The notes below the pieces were generated by a model. That model made no database searches and was not told the origin of the DNA. It saw nothing but the letters and a program-made list of their open reading frames with translations. A stretch of DNA of 64,000 bases from Aliidiomarina maris (GTDB lineage Bacteria; Pseudomonadota; Gammaproteobacteria; Enterobacterales; Alteromonadaceae): the NCBI RefSeq assembly GCF_003987335.1, contig NZ_PIPK01000001.1, positions 434,001 to 498,000 on the forward strand, written 5' to 3'. Each line of letters begins with the position of its first letter. Position 1 is the first letter of the stretch. Position numbers and translations under genes: made by a program. This document shows positions 37,890-47,741 of this stretch, piece after piece.

Positions 37890-39848
37890 TTACTCATCAT
37901 CACCTATATAGCGGTCAAAGAACGCGAGCATTCTGGTCCAACGCTCTACGTTATTTTCGGGGTTGAAGAAACCATGCCCTTCATGCTCTTTCACCATCCA
38001 CTCTACAGGGTGGTTTTTGGCCTGTAGTGCATCCCGTAAACGGTATGCATGGGTGATAGGAACTCGTATGTCCTCTTCCCCATGAATAATAAATACTGGC
38101 GCTTTCAGTTTGTCCACGTTATGAACTGGAGATTGAGAGATCCGTTCCTCTGGAGTGCTCGGCAAAACCCGGTTTAAATAACGTACACCCGATTCACGTT
38201 GCGGTATATCACCCTCTTCGAACATAAGATCTAAATCAAATACGCCTACAAAACCAACTGTGCATTTATATAAATCTGGCTCACGGATAGCGCTTTGAAG
38301 TGCTGCGTAACCTCCATAAGAGCCTCCATACGCACACACTCTATCTATATCAATAATACCCCGCTCAGCTAAGTGATGTACACCGTCAGTCATATCATCA
38401 ATCATCAAGGTTCCCCAACGTTTATACCCAGCTTCCTCAAATGACTGGCCATAGCCGCCCGAACCTCGAAAGTTAGGTTGTAAAACGGCATAACCATGCT
38501 GAGCTAAAACTTTTGCATCTGAATCAATTGAAGCAATAGAGTCACGAGGCCCATGAGGTCCGCCATGTGGTAGCATGATTAGCGGCAAATCCTTGGCTTC
38601 TACACCATGCGGCAATGTTAAGACAGCTTCAATATCCTGACCATCTCTCGCTTGATAAATATACGACTGCGTACGAGGCAAAGTGGCATTCGCTAGCCAC
38701 GGTTGGGCTTGAGCAAGCACTGACAATTGATTTTCTTCACGATCAAAGAAATAAAAGGTAGTGGGCACATTTGCCGATCCAACTCGAACAATCAACTTAT
38801 TGTTATCAGTTGTAGCTGAGGTTATATTTACACTTTGACTCGGAAATGCACCAATTAAACCCTCTAAAATGTCAACATAGATTTCGTCTTTGGTACCACC
38901 AAAAAGAGCAACATGAATGCCTTCATATTCATAAAAGGCTCCTACTACCTCGCCTGGTCTTCCACGATTAATGCTAAATATTGGACTTAGATCAGTGTTC
39001 GGATGAACAGCCAATATTTCTTCTTCCATCGTCTCTAAGTCAAGGATTGAGATTGCTGTCGTGTCAGTTTCACTTCTACTTACGCCAACAACTGCAGTGT
39101 CACCGTTAACAAACGCGACTGGCGAAAAACCCATATCAAATTCATTATGAGATGATATTGCATTCCATGAATTTCCTTCTCGCAGCATAATTGTACGCTT
39201 AGAGTTATCCTGCGGGTCCACTCCGATAGCTATTCTTGGAATTCCATTCCCATCCGTAATTACATTCACCCCTCCCTCGCGGCTATTTCGTAAAGGGATG
39301 CGTCCTTCGCTTCGTTTGCGACCGCCATCTATACGCATTCTATACACATCGAGAAAAGGTTCCCGATGAGTGAAATTCTGCTGAAAGATTAAAATATTTT
39401 CGGGCTCATCTGGAAGCCAATCTACCACTTGAGCAAATACTGGTTCCCTATCTCTTGATCTGCGACCTGTAAGAATTTCACGACGCGAACCATCAGCGTT
39501 CATAGCCATAATTTCACCAGTGGGAACTGGCACAGCTAGCGCGCCCGCTTCACGAGCCATCGTCATTATTAGACGTTCGTTTGTAGCCCAGTGAAAACTA
39601 CCTATTCTCTCCCGACCAGAGCCTTCGGCGGCTGATAATGGCTGCATATTCTCGATGTCCAGAACAGTTAGACGAATGTTGCCATCTTCCATTCGACTAG
39701 AAGCCGCTAGATAATTTCCTTCAGGTGATATTTTAATATCCAAATATTGCGCATGCCGAGCGTAATCTTCTAAAGTCGGGATCTGCTCTGCGCTAGCTGC
39801 AGTGCTAGCAAAAATCAAAGAGACATAGACTAAAATATATCTGACCAT
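37890..39848 (-). CDS. S9 family (prolyl oligopeptidase-like) peptidase, secreted
   Basis: Exported serine peptidase of about 652 residues. The start is ATG at 39848 with AAGGA 9 nt upstream; a signal peptide (to about ASTAASA-EQ, residue 20) follows. A WD/TolB-like beta-propeller covers about 25-390. The C-terminal alpha/beta-hydrolase has Ser in YGGSYGGYAAL (about residue 507), Asp in HGEEDIRVP (about 591) and His in HEGHGFFNPEN (about 624). It would cleave peptides in the periplasm or outside. It lies 470 bp downstream of a TonB-dependent receptor but beyond that gene's terminator. The DNA looks more AT-rich than the dnaX region. Confidence 0.92.
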   Translation of the reverse strand: MVRYILVYVSLIFASTAASAEQIPTLEDYARHAQYLDIKISPEGNYLAASSRMEDGNIRLTVLDIENMQPLSAAEGSGRERIGSFHWATNERLIMTMAREAGALAVPVPTGEIMAMNADGSRREILTGRRSRDREPVFAQVVDWLPDEPENILIFQQNFTHREPFLDVYRMRIDGGRKRSEGRIPLRNSREGGVNVITDGNGIPRIAIGVDPQDNSKRTIMLREGNSWNAISSHNEFDMGFSPVAFVNGDTAVVGVSRSETDTTAISILDLETMEEEILAVHPNTDLSPIFSINRGRPGEVVGAFYEYEGIHVALFGGTKDEIYVDILEGLIGAFPSQSVNITSATTDNNKLIVRVGSANVPTTFYFFDREENQLSVLAQAQPWLANATLPRTQSYIYQARDGQDIEAVLTLPHGVEAKDLPLIMLPHGGPHGPRDSIASIDSDAKVLAQHGYAVLQPNFRGSGGYGQSFEEAGYKRWGTLMIDDMTDGVHHLAERGIIDIDRVCAYGGSYGGYAALQSAIREPDLYKCTVGFVGVFDLDLMFEEGDIPQRESGVRYLNRVLPSTPEERISQSPVHNVDKLKAPVFIIHGEEDIRVPITHAYRLRDALQAKNHPVEWMVKEHEGHGFFNPENNVERWTRMLAFFDRYIGDDE

Positions 39849-40244
39849 TCTCAAGTTTCCTTACGTAAGGGAGAAATTCTATTCATTAAAAAATTGTATC
39901 TAAAAATATCAAACTTATTACTTAAAAAAAACCTCTCTTGAAACTAAGTGCAGCGGACAAGTAACACTAGCTAACGAGGTATTGCTCTTCATTCCGATTT
40001 AAGGTCAGCGCACTGTTCATTCCATCTGTACAAATTACCTTCCAAAAGTTCAAATTCACGGGGGACTTTGTTCTTTGATGAATCATTTAATATTGCCTTG
40101 TAGCCAGCACAATTTGTTTGACCGAGTAATACTCTAATTTAATGGCATAGTAATCATAAAATTTTCATCATACACAAATTCATCATCCTTGAAGGTTGTT
40201 ATACTGAGGAACCAGCATCTCATACTAACTAGATTTTAACTAAA
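39849..40244. other. AT-rich intergenic stretch with no gene seen
   Basis: Between the S9 peptidase start and the receptor terminator. No reading frame with a ribosome site and no RNA fold was recognised. It presumably contains the peptidase promoter, which I could not place with confidence. Confidence 0.6.
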
Positions 40245-40276
40245 AAAGCCCAGATCATACAACTTGACCTGGGCTT
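40242..40276 (-). terminator. Terminator after TonB-dependent receptor 1
   Basis: AAGCCCAG / CTGGGCTT stem (40246-40253 with 40269-40276), followed on the minus strand by a T run (TTTTTTAG). It lies about 43 nt after the receptor stop. Confidence 0.82.
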
Positions 40277-40318
40277 GCTTTAGTGATCGGCACTATTTAA
40301 TAAATATTCGTTCGCTAC

Positions 40319-43252
40319 TTAGAACTGATACTCAAGATTCAAGAACGCACGACGTCCAATCAAATCATACTGCGAATACAAGGCTGAGTTACCAACCGCT
40401 GATGCATAACTGGGGCTGACACGTGGTGGATGCGTATCAAAGATATTAGCAACACCAAGCGTCACTTCAAAATTATCCCATGTCCGAGCAACTGAAGCGG
40501 TGTGATAAAACACACTTGAAGCCTCTGAAACAAAATATGCTTCTATGCCGCGATAAGTAATATTTCTACCGTTAGTATACGCATCATAATTGTCAACACT
40601 TCCGTAGTAACGTGTCTGCCAATTATACTTCCAGTCACCATTCTCGACACTCAAATATGCAGTACCAGAATGGCGAGGATTACCCAAACGCCCTACATAA
40701 TTTATTTCTGGGCTATCAACAAATTGCTGATATGTACGCTCAAACTGGATCGTATGATTCAATGTAAAACGAACAAAACCAATTGGCGTATCATCCATGT
40801 AGCTGAACATAATGTCAGAACCACGAACACGCTGAGACGCAACATTTAAGAAACCGCCGTAGATTTCGTCAATACCCCAGTCGTTGCCAGTGCCATCGTG
40901 ACGCGTTATTTGACTACATAATGGTTCATTAGCGAAATCCTCCGAGAAATAACAGCCATTCACTACGTCCATACCACCAACGTTGTCAACCTGACCTGAA
41001 ATTTCAATATCGTAGAGGTCAATTGAAGCACCAAAGCGATTATCAACTGTGCTCCATACGACACCTAAACCATTTGATACCGAAGTTTCTGCTTCTAGAA
41101 CACCTGCTCCTCCGCCTGTATACGAAGTCATAGACGCATTCGGAACTGCATAATCAGCAGGGACGCCAGCTAAAGAACAGTTACCTGCAAGCAGCTCGCT
41201 TATAGAACCCTCTTCAAGTCTCGCACCCCAATTTAAGCATGGGTCATTATTTTGAGAAATGAAGCTTGTCTGATTCTCTAAGAATAGTTCGAACAAGGCT
41301 GGCGCTCTAAACGAAGTACCACGTGAAGCCCTAACTCTAAATCCGTTACCTACTGTCCAGTTAGCTCCAACTTTATATGTCGTGCCGCTTCCATAAGTAC
41401 TGACATCGGTCCAACGGCCAGAAGCAGTCAGGTCGAAAGATTCCATAAAAGGCAAATCGCGAACTACTGGAATCTGAAGTTCCCCATAAAAGGCGGTAGT
41501 TTCTGCCGAACCTTGAGTTATACCCGCAGAGGTAGAGCCCCACGCGTTACCTTGTAACGTCTGCTCACCAGGGGTATCTACGATCTCATCCGTTTGATAA
41601 GAAAAACCAAATGCGGCACCAACTTGTCCTGCTGGCAGCTCGTAAAGGTCACCTGTAATATAGGCATCGAAAGTATCTTGTTTATAGTAAGTACGTCCTC
41701 TCTCCTCGCCAAACAGGAAGTCGCGGACATCCTGAGAAAACTCACCATTTATGAACTCGGGTGTAAACCAAGGAACCTCTACGCAAGGGCGATTAGAAAT
41801 CGACGTTACAACACCAGAGCAGGGATCACCCCATAGCACGTCGTGCGAAAGCTCTAATGAATCTTCGTAAATTAACTTGGTATCATACGTGCCTCGGTTG
41901 AACGAGCGCTGGTAAGAAGCGTCCCAATTCCAAAAGCCAATGGCTCCCTCAAAACCAACAACTCCACGAACATAATCGATCGTTGTGGTGCTGCCAGAGT
42001 GATCCGTAACTGGTGTTGGATCGTAGAACATGTCTCCGTCAAATCCGTCAACAACGCCACCAGGAATGAAGGGTTCCCAAAACTGTCGGTAACCTGCAAT
42101 TTGAGTCTCCCGACGGCTATACATCAGCTCACCGTACATCGAGATATTATCAGACAGATCATAATCGAACTGGCCAAACAAAGAGGCAACTTCCTGACGA
42201 GGAATCATTGATTGATTATAAACAAAAGGATGATTAGCATTTGTCCAACCATCTGACTCATAATCAAATCCTACAGGATACCAGCCCTCTGGAACTGACA
42301 TATCACCAGGGTTAACTGCGTTATATTGAGGGCGCCCAGCCGCCGCATGCGAACCGTCATAATCATATACGAGACGTCCTCCTAGGTAGTTCTCAGCACC
42401 ACCGTCCCATAACCACATCGCAGACTCAAGTGCATTACAATGAAACTCACCAGTTCGCGGGTCGATTGGATCAACACGTTCGTTTGTCTCACGATCGAAG
42501 AAATATCGAGGCTGGCAACCAAAGTAATCACGGTCGCCTCGCTTTAGTTCCTGATCTAAACGGTAATCACCGACTACCCGCCAAGACCCTGCTGAGAAGC
42601 TTCGTCCTAGTGTTCCGTTGATGCGATAGGTCTCACCACCGGATTCGAATGGCTGTGTTACGTTCACATTGATAGAAGAGTCATCACCTCGCTTGGTGAT
42701 TATGTTGATTACCCCGGCTACGGCATCCGAACCATATAGAGAAGACGCGCCATCTTTCAAGATTTCTACACGCTCGATTGCAGAAATAGGCAACGCATTC
42801 ATATCAAACGCGCTCACTTCGCCCCTGGTGCCGGCAGGACCAGCTCGGCGACCATTTAACAAGACGAGAGTACGATTTGCACCAAGCCCTCTCATGGAAA
42901 TAGATTCGTTGCCAGCACCACCTGCAGTCACGCTGCCGACGCTCATTGCTGAAATTAATTGATTAGAGCCACTTGCAACAGTAGCAGTACGCAGTAGCTC
43001 CCCAACTGTATTGATGCCCATTTCAGTCGCCATTTCGGCGCTAATCACTTCAATTGGGGTATCACTGTCTAAACCATCGCGACGAATACGTGAACCTATA
43101 ACTGAGATGCGCTCAGATGACGACGTAGCGATTGTTCCAGAATCAGAATCCGTTGCTTGTTCTTGAGCGAATGCAGCTGGTATGACTGCATAGGCACCAC
43201 CAGCAATTAACGCCGTACGCAGCGTAGTTGTTAAGAGAGAGTTGTTAAACAT
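40319..43252 (-). CDS. TonB-dependent receptor 1
   Basis: Outer-membrane active transporter of about 977 residues. Signal peptide ends near AAFA-QEQ. A TonB-box-like RISVIGSRIRR is followed by a plug domain (GELLRTATVASGSNQ, SMRGLGANRTLVLLNGRRAG, ERVEILKDGASSLYGSDAVAGVINIITK). A long beta-barrel ends in Phe (NLEYQF), typical of outer-membrane proteins. The ligand cannot be read; this large receptor class in Alteromonadales is often linked to peptides or glycans rather than siderophores. The start is ATG at 43252, after a TTG in frame. It is directly downstream of the TonB2-type operon end, separated by a terminator. Confidence 0.93.
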   Translation of the reverse strand: MFNNSLLTTTLRTALIAGGAYAVIPAAFAQEQATDSDSGTIATSSSERISVIGSRIRRDGLDSDTPIEVISAEMATEMGINTVGELLRTATVASGSNQLISAMSVGSVTAGGAGNESISMRGLGANRTLVLLNGRRAGPAGTRGEVSAFDMNALPISAIERVEILKDGASSLYGSDAVAGVINIITKRGDDSSINVNVTQPFESGGETYRINGTLGRSFSAGSWRVVGDYRLDQELKRGDRDYFGCQPRYFFDRETNERVDPIDPRTGEFHCNALESAMWLWDGGAENYLGGRLVYDYDGSHAAAGRPQYNAVNPGDMSVPEGWYPVGFDYESDGWTNANHPFVYNQSMIPRQEVASLFGQFDYDLSDNISMYGELMYSRRETQIAGYRQFWEPFIPGGVVDGFDGDMFYDPTPVTDHSGSTTTIDYVRGVVGFEGAIGFWNWDASYQRSFNRGTYDTKLIYEDSLELSHDVLWGDPCSGVVTSISNRPCVEVPWFTPEFINGEFSQDVRDFLFGEERGRTYYKQDTFDAYITGDLYELPAGQVGAAFGFSYQTDEIVDTPGEQTLQGNAWGSTSAGITQGSAETTAFYGELQIPVVRDLPFMESFDLTASGRWTDVSTYGSGTTYKVGANWTVGNGFRVRASRGTSFRAPALFELFLENQTSFISQNNDPCLNWGARLEEGSISELLAGNCSLAGVPADYAVPNASMTSYTGGGAGVLEAETSVSNGLGVVWSTVDNRFGASIDLYDIEISGQVDNVGGMDVVNGCYFSEDFANEPLCSQITRHDGTGNDWGIDEIYGGFLNVASQRVRGSDIMFSYMDDTPIGFVRFTLNHTIQFERTYQQFVDSPEINYVGRLGNPRHSGTAYLSVENGDWKYNWQTRYYGSVDNYDAYTNGRNITYRGIEAYFVSEASSVFYHTASVARTWDNFEVTLGVANIFDTHPPRVSPSYASAVGNSALYSQYDLIGRRAFLNLEYQF

Positions 43253-43383
43253 GATCAAGCCCTACTTTAATAATTTTTTTGTTTAGCCGCTGTGCTAAAG
43301 ATGCATGCGGATAGCTTGATACTAAGTGATTTCAATAAAAATAACAAACGTTAAAATGTAGTGTTAAGCAAATAAAGACATAA

Positions 43384-43416
43384 AAAAAGCTGCTCTAAAC
43401 TTTAGAGCAGCTTTTT
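43384..43416 (-). terminator. Terminator of the TonB2-type operon
   Basis: A near-perfect long stem (AAAGCTGCTCTAAA / TTTAGAGCAGCTTT) flanked by A and T runs, 22 nt after the TPR gene stop. It marks the end of the six-gene Ton operon. Confidence 0.9.
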
Positions 43417-43437
43417 GTAAGGATGACTATACAGCCA

Positions 43438-44820
43438 TTACAGGCTCACGCCTCGGCGCTCAGCAGTCGAACGAATGTAATTCGCCCAACTCTCTGCGTT
43501 ACGACGCTGGTCACTGTAACGAGCTGCATTTTCAGCTGCTCTTACAGCCTCCGCATAACGCTCATTGTAAAAATGAGCTTCTGCTAAAGACATATACACG
43601 CGGCCTATCGAACTATCACCAGATGCTGCTGTCTCGATTGCCGCAGTAAATGCACGAGTTGCCTCCACATAGTTACTAGCTAGCAACAATGAGTTACCTC
43701 GGCGGCGATGGTAGTCGTGACGCTCCTGACGAGAGTCAGTTGCTTCCACAGCCTGAAGATACATATCATTAGCACGATTAAACTCGCGTGCTGCATGATA
43801 GGAACTAGCGGCAATCGACCAATTACGTCCAGAGCTTTCAATATCGCCCGACTCTAAATGACGTCGCATAACCTCTGCTGCACGGTATGGAATCATATTG
43901 TTAGAGTACATCTGCGCGAGTGCCCTAAAATCGTTTTGCTGCTCTAGAAATCCAGCAAGGTAAGCCAATTCAAGGGTCGCCAAACCGCGGTCATACTGTT
44001 CTTCTTGGAAATAAAGCATTCCAAGCTGAGCCCACCAACGCTTCTCAGTTGGGAGTGTTTGCACACCCTCTTCCAAGACACGGATCGCATCTGCAGTACG
44101 CTGCAATTCAAAGAAGGCTGCAACCTGAAGAACAAACGGATTGCGATTTGGTTCACGCATGTAATGTAACGCCTTACGTGCCAGCGGAATTACTTGCTCG
44201 TAATTGTTCAGCTCAAGATGAGAGTTTGACATCCGAACGAATACATCTGGATCAAGCTCACCGGTGAACTGAATCCAACGCTGGTAGTAACGCAGTGCGT
44301 CGCTGTAATTCTCTTCTTGTAAGTTCAAGTTCGCAAGTAGAAGCATAGCTGCCGCTTGATCAGAGAAACCAAGAATATCTAAGTCCACAGCCTGCTGAAG
44401 TGTACTTAAAGCTCGTTCTGGCTGCTCATTCGCCGCATACATGTTGCCAAGAAAGCGATTAACATATGCGACATCATAGTCACCACGAGGACTTGCGCCC
44501 TCAAGGATTTCTATCGCACCAGGAATATCGTCCTCCTCGTAAGCCTCAAAAGCCTGCATTATACGACGTCCAATCCGCTCACTGGCAGCTTGGTTGCGTC
44601 GAGAATCTCGAGCTTGTTGAACCTCAGATGGCGACGGAATGCGAAAGCCAATATCGATGTTGTCAGTTCGGCGTTGACGGTCGACAAATGCTTCCTGACG
44701 CTCCTGCTGTTGGACTTCTTCTTGGCTCATCTCCTCCTGCGCATATACAGTCGAAGACAGCGAAGATAAACCTAAGCCTAGCGCTACCGCACCTGCAATA
44801 ATTGCATATTTAAATGTCAT
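43438..44820 (-). CDS. Periplasmic TPR protein of the TonB2-type operon
   Basis: 460 residues with a signal peptide (ending about STVYA-QEE), then a Gln/Glu-rich stretch and at least seven TPR-like repeats from about residue 85 (for example AYVNRFLGNMYAANEQPERAL and YFQEEQYDRGLATLELAYLA). In TonB2 systems of Vibrio and relatives a TPR protein is often encoded at this position; it is thought to help the complex but its role is not settled. The ATG overlaps the tonB stop by one base (TAATG), so it is translationally coupled. Confidence 0.88.
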   Translation of the reverse strand: MTFKYAIIAGAVALGLGLSSLSSTVYAQEEMSQEEVQQQERQEAFVDRQRRTDNIDIGFRIPSPSEVQQARDSRRNQAASERIGRRIMQAFEAYEEDDIPGAIEILEGASPRGDYDVAYVNRFLGNMYAANEQPERALSTLQQAVDLDILGFSDQAAAMLLLANLNLQEENYSDALRYYQRWIQFTGELDPDVFVRMSNSHLELNNYEQVIPLARKALHYMREPNRNPFVLQVAAFFELQRTADAIRVLEEGVQTLPTEKRWWAQLGMLYFQEEQYDRGLATLELAYLAGFLEQQNDFRALAQMYSNNMIPYRAAEVMRRHLESGDIESSGRNWSIAASSYHAAREFNRANDMYLQAVEATDSRQERHDYHRRRGNSLLLASNYVEATRAFTAAIETAASGDSSIGRVYMSLAEAHFYNERYAEAVRAAENAARYSDQRRNAESWANYIRSTAERRGVSL

Positions 44821-45434
44821 TATTGCCCCTCCATCGTAAAGTCAAGCTGCACAGTCAAACCTTCCTGACGTTGAGCGACGCCATCAACAATACGTGGCGC
44901 ATATCGCCAGCGCATTAATGCACGGCGTGCTTCTTGGTCAAATACTCGGCGTGGTTGAGACTCAATCACCTGAACGTCGGTTACGCCACCAGTTTCATCA
45001 ATCGTGAAACTTAAGCGCACCCACCCTTCGATACCGTCACGAGCTGCTGCTGGCGGGTAACGGGGTTCAATACGAACGATAGGCTGAGCATCACCGTCTC
45101 GACCAAGCCCTGCACCTGGGCCATCCAAGCCAGTGTCAGTACCACCTAAGTCGACGCCGCCCATGTCCATATTAAATGACAGAGTGTCATCTGCCGTGTC
45201 AGGCTCAGCATCAGGCTGTTGCGGCGGTGCCTCTGGTGGCTCCGGCTGCGGTGGTGGTGTACGGCGGCGCGTATCCACGTCCTGCTCTGGTGGCTCAGAG
45301 ACAATGTCAATCCGAGTCGGTGGCTCAGGTGCTTCTGCACGCTGAGCCCCGCCACTGATCAAGAAAGCCATAAAGACAAACAGAGCGAAAGTGACTGCGG
45401 CGCCTAGTAAAATCGATACTATTGCGCGCACCAT
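44820..45434 (-). CDS. tonB: Energy transducer TonB
   Basis: 204 residues. N-terminal membrane anchor (3-28), then a Pro/Glu-rich linker (PEPPTRIDIVSEPPE, RRTPPPQPEPPEAPPQQP), a Gly/Asp-rich stretch, and a C-terminal TonB domain (about 115-204: IEPRYPPAAARDGIEGWVRLSF, ALMRWRYAPRIVDG). It transmits proton-motive force from ExbB/ExbD to outer-membrane receptors. The short form without a long rigid spacer matches TonB2-type proteins. It is 1 nt after exbD and overlaps the TPR gene. Confidence 0.94.
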   Translation of the reverse strand: MVRAIVSILLGAAVTFALFVFMAFLISGGAQRAEAPEPPTRIDIVSEPPEQDVDTRRRTPPPQPEPPEAPPQQPDAEPDTADDTLSFNMDMGGVDLGGTDTGLDGPGAGLGRDGDAQPIVRIEPRYPPAAARDGIEGWVRLSFTIDETGGVTDVQVIESQPRRVFDQEARRALMRWRYAPRIVDGVAQRQEGLTVQLDFTMEGQ

Positions 45435-45435
45435 A

Positions 45436-45837
45436 TTAGTCGTTCTCCGCTGCTATTGAAATTTGCGCGATACCGGCGGCTTTAATCTGGTCCATAACCT
45501 GAACCACAACCCCATGACGAGCACCTTCGTCGGCTTGAATAACTACCATGTCGGTAGGTTGTTCAGCTAACAGACGCTCGAGGTTGGCAGCCACTCGCTC
45601 TACGTCAACCATACGGCGGTCCATCCACACTTCACCATTTTCACGAATAGCAATGAAGATATTCGCTGAAGGCTTTTGTGAGGCTTGTTGGGCTTCCGGA
45701 CGGTTTACGTCGATACCAGCTTCCTTAACAAACGATGTTGTTACGATAAAGAAGATCAACATGATGAATACGATGTCAAGCATCGGCGTCATATCTGCTG
45801 TCGCTTCTTCTTCTTCGCGAAAACGTTTACGTGCCAT
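45436..45837 (-). CDS. exbD: Biopolymer transport protein ExbD
   Basis: 133 residues. Single membrane span with the proton-path Asp in MTPMLDIVFIMLIFFIV (about residue 21), then a periplasmic domain. It partners ExbB and TtpC to energise TonB. It lies 12 nt after exbB and 1 nt before tonB. Confidence 0.95.
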   Translation of the reverse strand: MARKRFREEEEATADMTPMLDIVFIMLIFFIVTTSFVKEAGIDVNRPEAQQASQKPSANIFIAIRENGEVWMDRRMVDVERVAANLERLLAEQPTDMVVIQADEGARHGVVVQVMDQIKAAGIAQISIAAEND

Positions 45838-45849
45838 AATTCTTCTCTC

Positions 45850-46377
45850 TTAGTGATGTGGCAAACTGTCAAGCAGTCTGTCTTGTTCGCGACGGATGCG
45901 TGCATCTAAGCGCGTTACAAAGAACATTCCAGACAGTGCCGCCACCATTCCAGCCATTGTTGGGATAGTTGCCATCGAGATACCGCTAGCCATCAAACGA
46001 GGGTTACCCGTTCCTTGTACAGACATAATTTCGAATACTGAAATCATCCCTGTTACTGTGCCTAACAATCCAATCATCGGACAAATCACGATAGTTGTTT
46101 TCAACAACAGCATGCGTGCATTCAGATTTGTAGAAACCTCGGAAACCCAGGCTTCACGGATTTTATGCGCATACCAAGACGTCGTATCTTTACGCTCGTC
46201 CCAGGCTTTAATGATGCGATCCCGTTCCTTCGGGAACACACCAAACAGGTACCAGTAGCGCTCTATCATAACGATCCACATTAATAAGAGCGCTGCAAAG
46301 ACGAGGTATAAGACATCGCCACCTGTGGCAATAAAATCCCTGACAGTTTCCCAAAGTCCCATCAGGTATAATTGCAT
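45850..46377 (-). CDS. exbB: MotA/TolQ/ExbB proton channel family protein (ExbB)
   Basis: 175 residues with three membrane segments (about 20-40, 90-115, 130-155). The family motif MIGLLGTVTGMISVFE and the GISMATIPTMAGMVAAL segment are clear. It is the short second ExbB-type protein of the operon, next to the long TtpC-like protein (2 nt gap). Together with ExbD it forms the proton-driven motor. Confidence 0.94.
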   Translation of the reverse strand: MQLYLMGLWETVRDFIATGGDVLYLVFAALLLMWIVMIERYWYLFGVFPKERDRIIKAWDERKDTTSWYAHKIREAWVSEVSTNLNARMLLLKTTIVICPMIGLLGTVTGMISVFEIMSVQGTGNPRLMASGISMATIPTMAGMVAALSGMFFVTRLDARIRREQDRLLDSLPHH

Positions 46378-46379
46378 GC

Positions 46380-47741
46380 TTACTCTCCCTTCTCCGCGTG
46401 AGAAGCAATGATGCCAGCAGCTTGTTCATCAAGTACTTGAACGATAGCTTTCGCACGGCCAGCCACAATGCTGTGGATGACGATCAGTGGCAATGCTGCA
46501 ATCAGACCCAAGGCAGTTGTTACAAGTGCCATTGAGATGTCGCCTGCCATGATGCGCGGGTCACCAGTACCAAATAGCGTGATTGATTGGAACGTACCGA
46601 TCATACCGATAACCGTACCCAACAGACCCATTAGCGGAGAGATAGCCGCTAGAATCTTAATAATACCAACGCCAGAATCAATCTTAGGTGTTTCACGTAA
46701 GATAGCTTCGTCTAACTTAAGTTCCAAAGTTTCAACGTCAGCATGCTTGTTCTCATGGTAAACCTTCAGGATACGACCCAATGGGTTGTTACCTGGGTTT
46801 TCAGGGTTTTTAAGCTGTGAACGAATCGCAGCACCCGCAAGGAACAGAGTCACTAACTTGTAGATAGCAATCAGGATACCGATAGCTAATACAACCGTGA
46901 TGGCGTAACCAACGGTCGAACCTTGGTGATAGCGTTCCATCAACGTTGCGCGCTGAGTCAACAAGCTCAAGATACCACCACGTGAAGGGTCAACGTAAAC
47001 CGGGGCATAACCTGACGTAGTGCTTTCAAAGTTAGCAGCCGCACGCAAGATATGACCGTCAGGCTGACGACCTAATGGCTGAATTTGGCCAAGGTCTTCG
47101 TTGTACAGTAAGTATTCACCATTTGAAATCAGGTTAAACGCACCGATACGCACGATTTCACGTGTCTCAGTACCACCTTCTAACAAGGTTACTTCACCTT
47201 GGAAACGGCTGATACGGCCTGATTCACGCATTTCAGTTAATAATGCAATCCACAGTTCTTCCAGCTCAGAAATGTTTGGCAATTCTTGCGCCTCAGCAAG
47301 GCTGTCTAACACGTCTTCTCGGCCACGGTACTGAGCACTCACTACTGAGGTTGAAATACGACCGATTGCGTCTGACGCTGAACCACGAATAACACCGAAG
47401 ATTTCCCCTAAGGTGCCAACCATGTTATCAAGCTCAGTTTCTTTATTTGCGATATCGATTTCATTTTGCGCAAACTCTTGTTGCAGACGCTGACCTCGCT
47501 GCTCTTCATTCGAGTATTGCTGCTGTGCTTCACGCAACATTTGCTGACGGTCAGCACGCTCGTCCATAAAACGACGCTCACGCTCTTGATCAATACGCTG
47601 CGCAGATTGACGGTTTTCCTGCACAATACGTAGCAGGTCGTCGAGTGAAGTGGCTTGTTGCGCACTTGCAGAGAACGCAAAGCCTGCCGCCATGGTGATA
47701 CCAGCTGCGGCTGTTACTAAATGCTTAACTACCTGTTTCAT
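46380..47741 (-). CDS. TtpC-like long MotA/TolQ/ExbB protein of the TonB2 system
   Basis: 453 residues. Signal peptide or first span (about 8-26), a long charged coiled-coil periplasmic region (about 35-120), and a C-terminal ExbB-type core with spans near 285-310, 360-385 and 405-430 (SPLMGLLGTVIGMIGTFQS, ALVTTALGLIAALPL). Length and position before exbB-exbD-tonB match TtpC, an essential part of TonB2 systems in Vibrio. It overlaps the DUF3450 gene by four bases (ATGA). Confidence 0.9.
   Translation of the reverse strand: MKQVVKHLVTAAAGITMAAGFAFSASAQQATSLDDLLRIVQENRQSAQRIDQERERRFMDERADRQQMLREAQQQYSNEEQRGQRLQQEFAQNEIDIANKETELDNMVGTLGEIFGVIRGSASDAIGRISTSVVSAQYRGREDVLDSLAEAQELPNISELEELWIALLTEMRESGRISRFQGEVTLLEGGTETREIVRIGAFNLISNGEYLLYNEDLGQIQPLGRQPDGHILRAAANFESTTSGYAPVYVDPSRGGILSLLTQRATLMERYHQGSTVGYAITVVLAIGILIAIYKLVTLFLAGAAIRSQLKNPENPGNNPLGRILKVYHENKHADVETLELKLDEAILRETPKIDSGVGIIKILAAISPLMGLLGTVIGMIGTFQSITLFGTGDPRIMAGDISMALVTTALGLIAALPLIVIHSIVAGRAKAIVQVLDEQAAGIIASHAEKGE

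Noticed and set aside
37736-38027. Plus-strand frames at the end of the S9 peptidase
   Set aside because: They overlap the strongly supported C-terminal catalytic region of the peptidase on the other strand and lack initiation signals.
43259-43383. Fur box ahead of TonB receptor 1
   Set aside because: AT-rich sequence but no recognisable GATAAT repeat pattern; iron control is not supported.
46380-47741. Calling the long ExbB-type protein a MotA flagellar stator
   Set aside because: It has a signal-like N-terminus and coiled coil, and sits with exbB, exbD and tonB; no flagellar gene is near.
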